DNA of 64,000 nucleotides from Pseudomonas sp. R76 (GTDB lineage: Bacteria; Pseudomonadota; Gammaproteobacteria; Pseudomonadales; Pseudomonadaceae): the NCBI RefSeq assembly GCF_009834565.1, contig NZ_CP019428.1, positions 1,798,001 through 1,862,000 of the forward strand, in the 5' to 3' direction. The position numbers and the translations under genes are program-made. Position 1 is the first letter of the stretch, and each line of letters begins with the position of its first letter. Under the pieces are notes generated by a model, which was not told where the DNA came from, ran no database searches, and worked only from the letters and a program-made list of their open reading frames with translations. Positions 62,859 through 64,000 of this stretch are shown in pieces.

Positions 62859-64000
62859 ATGAGCAGCACCTTTTTCATTCCCGCCGTCAACATCATGGGC
62901 ACCGACTGCCTCGACGAAGCCATGATCGCCATCCGCAACTACGGCTTTCGCAAGGCGCTGATCGTCACCGACGTGGGCCTGGCCAAGGCGGGCGTGGCCA
63001 GCCTGATCGCCGAGAAACTGGCGATGCAGGACATCGACTCGGTGATCTACGACGGCGCCAAGCCCAACCCCAATGTCGAAAACGTCGAGAACGGCCTGGC
63101 GCTGTTGCAGCGCAGCGCCTGCGATTTCGTGGTGTCGTTGGGCGGCGGCTCGCCCCATGACTGCGCCAAGGGCATCGCGTTGTGCGCCACCAATGGCGGG
63201 CATATCGGCGACTACGAAGGCGTCGATCAGTCGAGCAAACCGCAGCTGCCACTGGTGGCCATCAACACCACCGCCGGCACGGCCAGCGAGATGACGCGCT
63301 TTTGCATCATCACTGACGAAACCCGCCACGTGAAAATGGCCATCGTCGACCGCAACGTCACGCCGCTGCTGTCGGTCAACGACCCGGCGCTGATGGTCGG
63401 CATGCCCAAGGGCCTCACCGCCGCCACCGGCATGGACGCGCTGACTCACGCCATCGAAGCCTACGTGTCCACCGCCGCCAACCCGATTACCGACGCCTGC
63501 GCCATCAAGGCCATCGAGCTGATCAGCGCCAATCTGCGCCTGGCGGTACGCGACGGCAGCGACAAGGCCGCGCGGGAAAACATGGCGTATGCGCAATTCC
63601 TCGCCGGCATGGCCTTCAATAACGCGTCCCTGGGCTTTGTGCACGCCATGGCCCACCAACTCGGCGGCCTTTACGACCTGCCACACGGCGTGTGCAATGC
63701 GGTGTTGCTGCCCCATGTGCAAAGTTTCAACGCCAGTGTGTGCGCCAAGCGCTTGAGTGACGTGGCGCGCGCATTGGGCGCCGATATCAAGGGCATTACC
63801 CCGGAAGAGGGCGCCCAGGCCGCCATTGCCGCGATTCGCACCTTGGCTCACGACGTTGAAATCCCGGCCGGGTTGCGCGAATTGGGCGCCAAGTTGCAGG
63901 ACATTCCGCTGCTGGCCACCAATGCGTTGAAGGATGCGTGCGGGCTGACCAACCCACGGCGGGCGGATCAGCGCCAGATCGAGGAGATCTTTCGCAACGC
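62859..64000 (+). CDS. yiaY: Iron-containing alcohol dehydrogenase (YiaY-like), 3' end cut by window edge
   Basis: A group III alcohol dehydrogenase open for 380 codons to the window end; family length (about 383) means only the last few residues are missing. The nucleotide-binding motif is GGGSPHD (95-101). Iron ligands fit D193 and H197 in [13 protein letters not shown]262 in [12 protein letters not shown] and H276 in YDLPHGVCN. It oxidises short alcohols with NAD. ATG 62859 has TGAGGAT upstream. It is divergent from the SIR2-like gene. Confidence 0.9.
   Translation, partial: MSSTFFIPAVNIMGTDCLDEAMIAIRNYGFRKALIVTDVGLAKAGVASLIAEKLAMQDIDSVIYDGAKPNPNVENVENGLALLQRSACDFVVSLGGGSPHDCAKGIALCATNGGHIGDYEGVDQSSKPQLPLVAINTTAGTASEMTRFCIITDETRHVKMAIVDRNVTPLLSVNDPALMVGMPKGLTAATGMDALTHAIEAYVSTAANPITDACAIKAIELISANLRLAVRDGSDKAARENMAYAQFLAGMAFNNASLGFVHAMAHQLGGLYDLPHGVCNAVLLPHVQSFNASVCAKRLSDVARALGADIKGITPEEGAQAAIAAIRTLAHDVEIPAGLRELGAKLQDIPLLATNALKDACGLTNPRRADQRQIEEIFRN

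Overview
The window is chromosomal DNA from a GC-rich Gammaproteobacterium, almost certainly a Pseudomonas of the fluorescens group. The grounds are: a protocatechuate (pca) cluster with PcaR-type operators, an Emh/Ttg-type RND efflux locus with its conserved operator, OprD-family porin, OlsBA, DUF3077, a probable CcoM, and many inverted REP pairs (REPINs) ending in TGTGGGAGCTGGCTTGCCTGCGAT-like arms. No phage, insertion sequence, CRISPR array, rRNA or tRNA was seen.

Layout. 1-4.0 kb: a RidA-family gene cut by the left edge, a LysR regulator, two small genes (one probably CcoM, a cbb3 oxidase subunit) and the phosphate transporter PitA. 4.5-15.6 kb: the beta-ketoadipate pathway, pcaR, pcaK, pcaIJF, pcaHG, pcaT, pcaBD, pcaC, all on the plus strand, broken only by repeats. 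PcaK and PcaT import substrates, PcaHG opens the protocatechuate ring, PcaB, PcaC and PcaD carry the product to beta-ketoadipate, and PcaIJ and PcaF finish to succinyl-CoA and acetyl-CoA. 15.6-21.4 kb (minus): a lipoprotein deacetylase, an OprD-type porin, and an hscC/J-protein chaperone pair. 21.7-28.4 kb: emhABC efflux pump and the divergent repressor emhR. 28.7-32.1 kb: arsR-MFS-xenB operon facing acpH, with a three-box operator between. 32.2-33.8 kb: olsBA for ornithine lipids.

33.9-37.6 kb is the accessory patch: an unknown protein with a possible Cys/His catalytic pair, a secreted serine hydrolase with a small Cys-rich partner, a REP cluster with a local duplication, a DUF3077 gene behind what looks like a structured RNA leader with an attenuator, and an orphan colicin E1-type immunity gene. 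37.8-42.6 kb: an amide-catabolism cluster (M20 hydrolase, MHS transporter, amidase, IclR regulator). 42.7-44.5 kb: YceI and a cardiolipin synthase. 44.5-47.5 kb: a subtilase autotransporter interrupted by an in-frame stop. 47.6-49.9 kb: periplasmic beta-glucosidase BglX. 50.1-52.1 kb: lemA with two TPM-domain genes. 52.4-54.6 kb: a methyltransferase and an EamA exporter. 54.8-59.0 kb: fecI-fecR-fecA-type iron uptake with a Fur-box-like site. 59.2-61.6 kb: a DHDPS-family lyase and class II aldolase operon facing an XRE-cupin regulator over a perfect palindrome. 61.7-64 kb: a SIR2-like DUF4917 protein and an iron-dependent alcohol dehydrogenase cut by the right edge.

Most of the window is ordinary Pseudomonas metabolism. 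The best leads for something undescribed are the RNA leader at 36.86-36.95 kb, the orphan immunity gene beside it, the unknown protein at 34 kb, the SIR2-like gene at 62 kb and the interrupted autotransporter.
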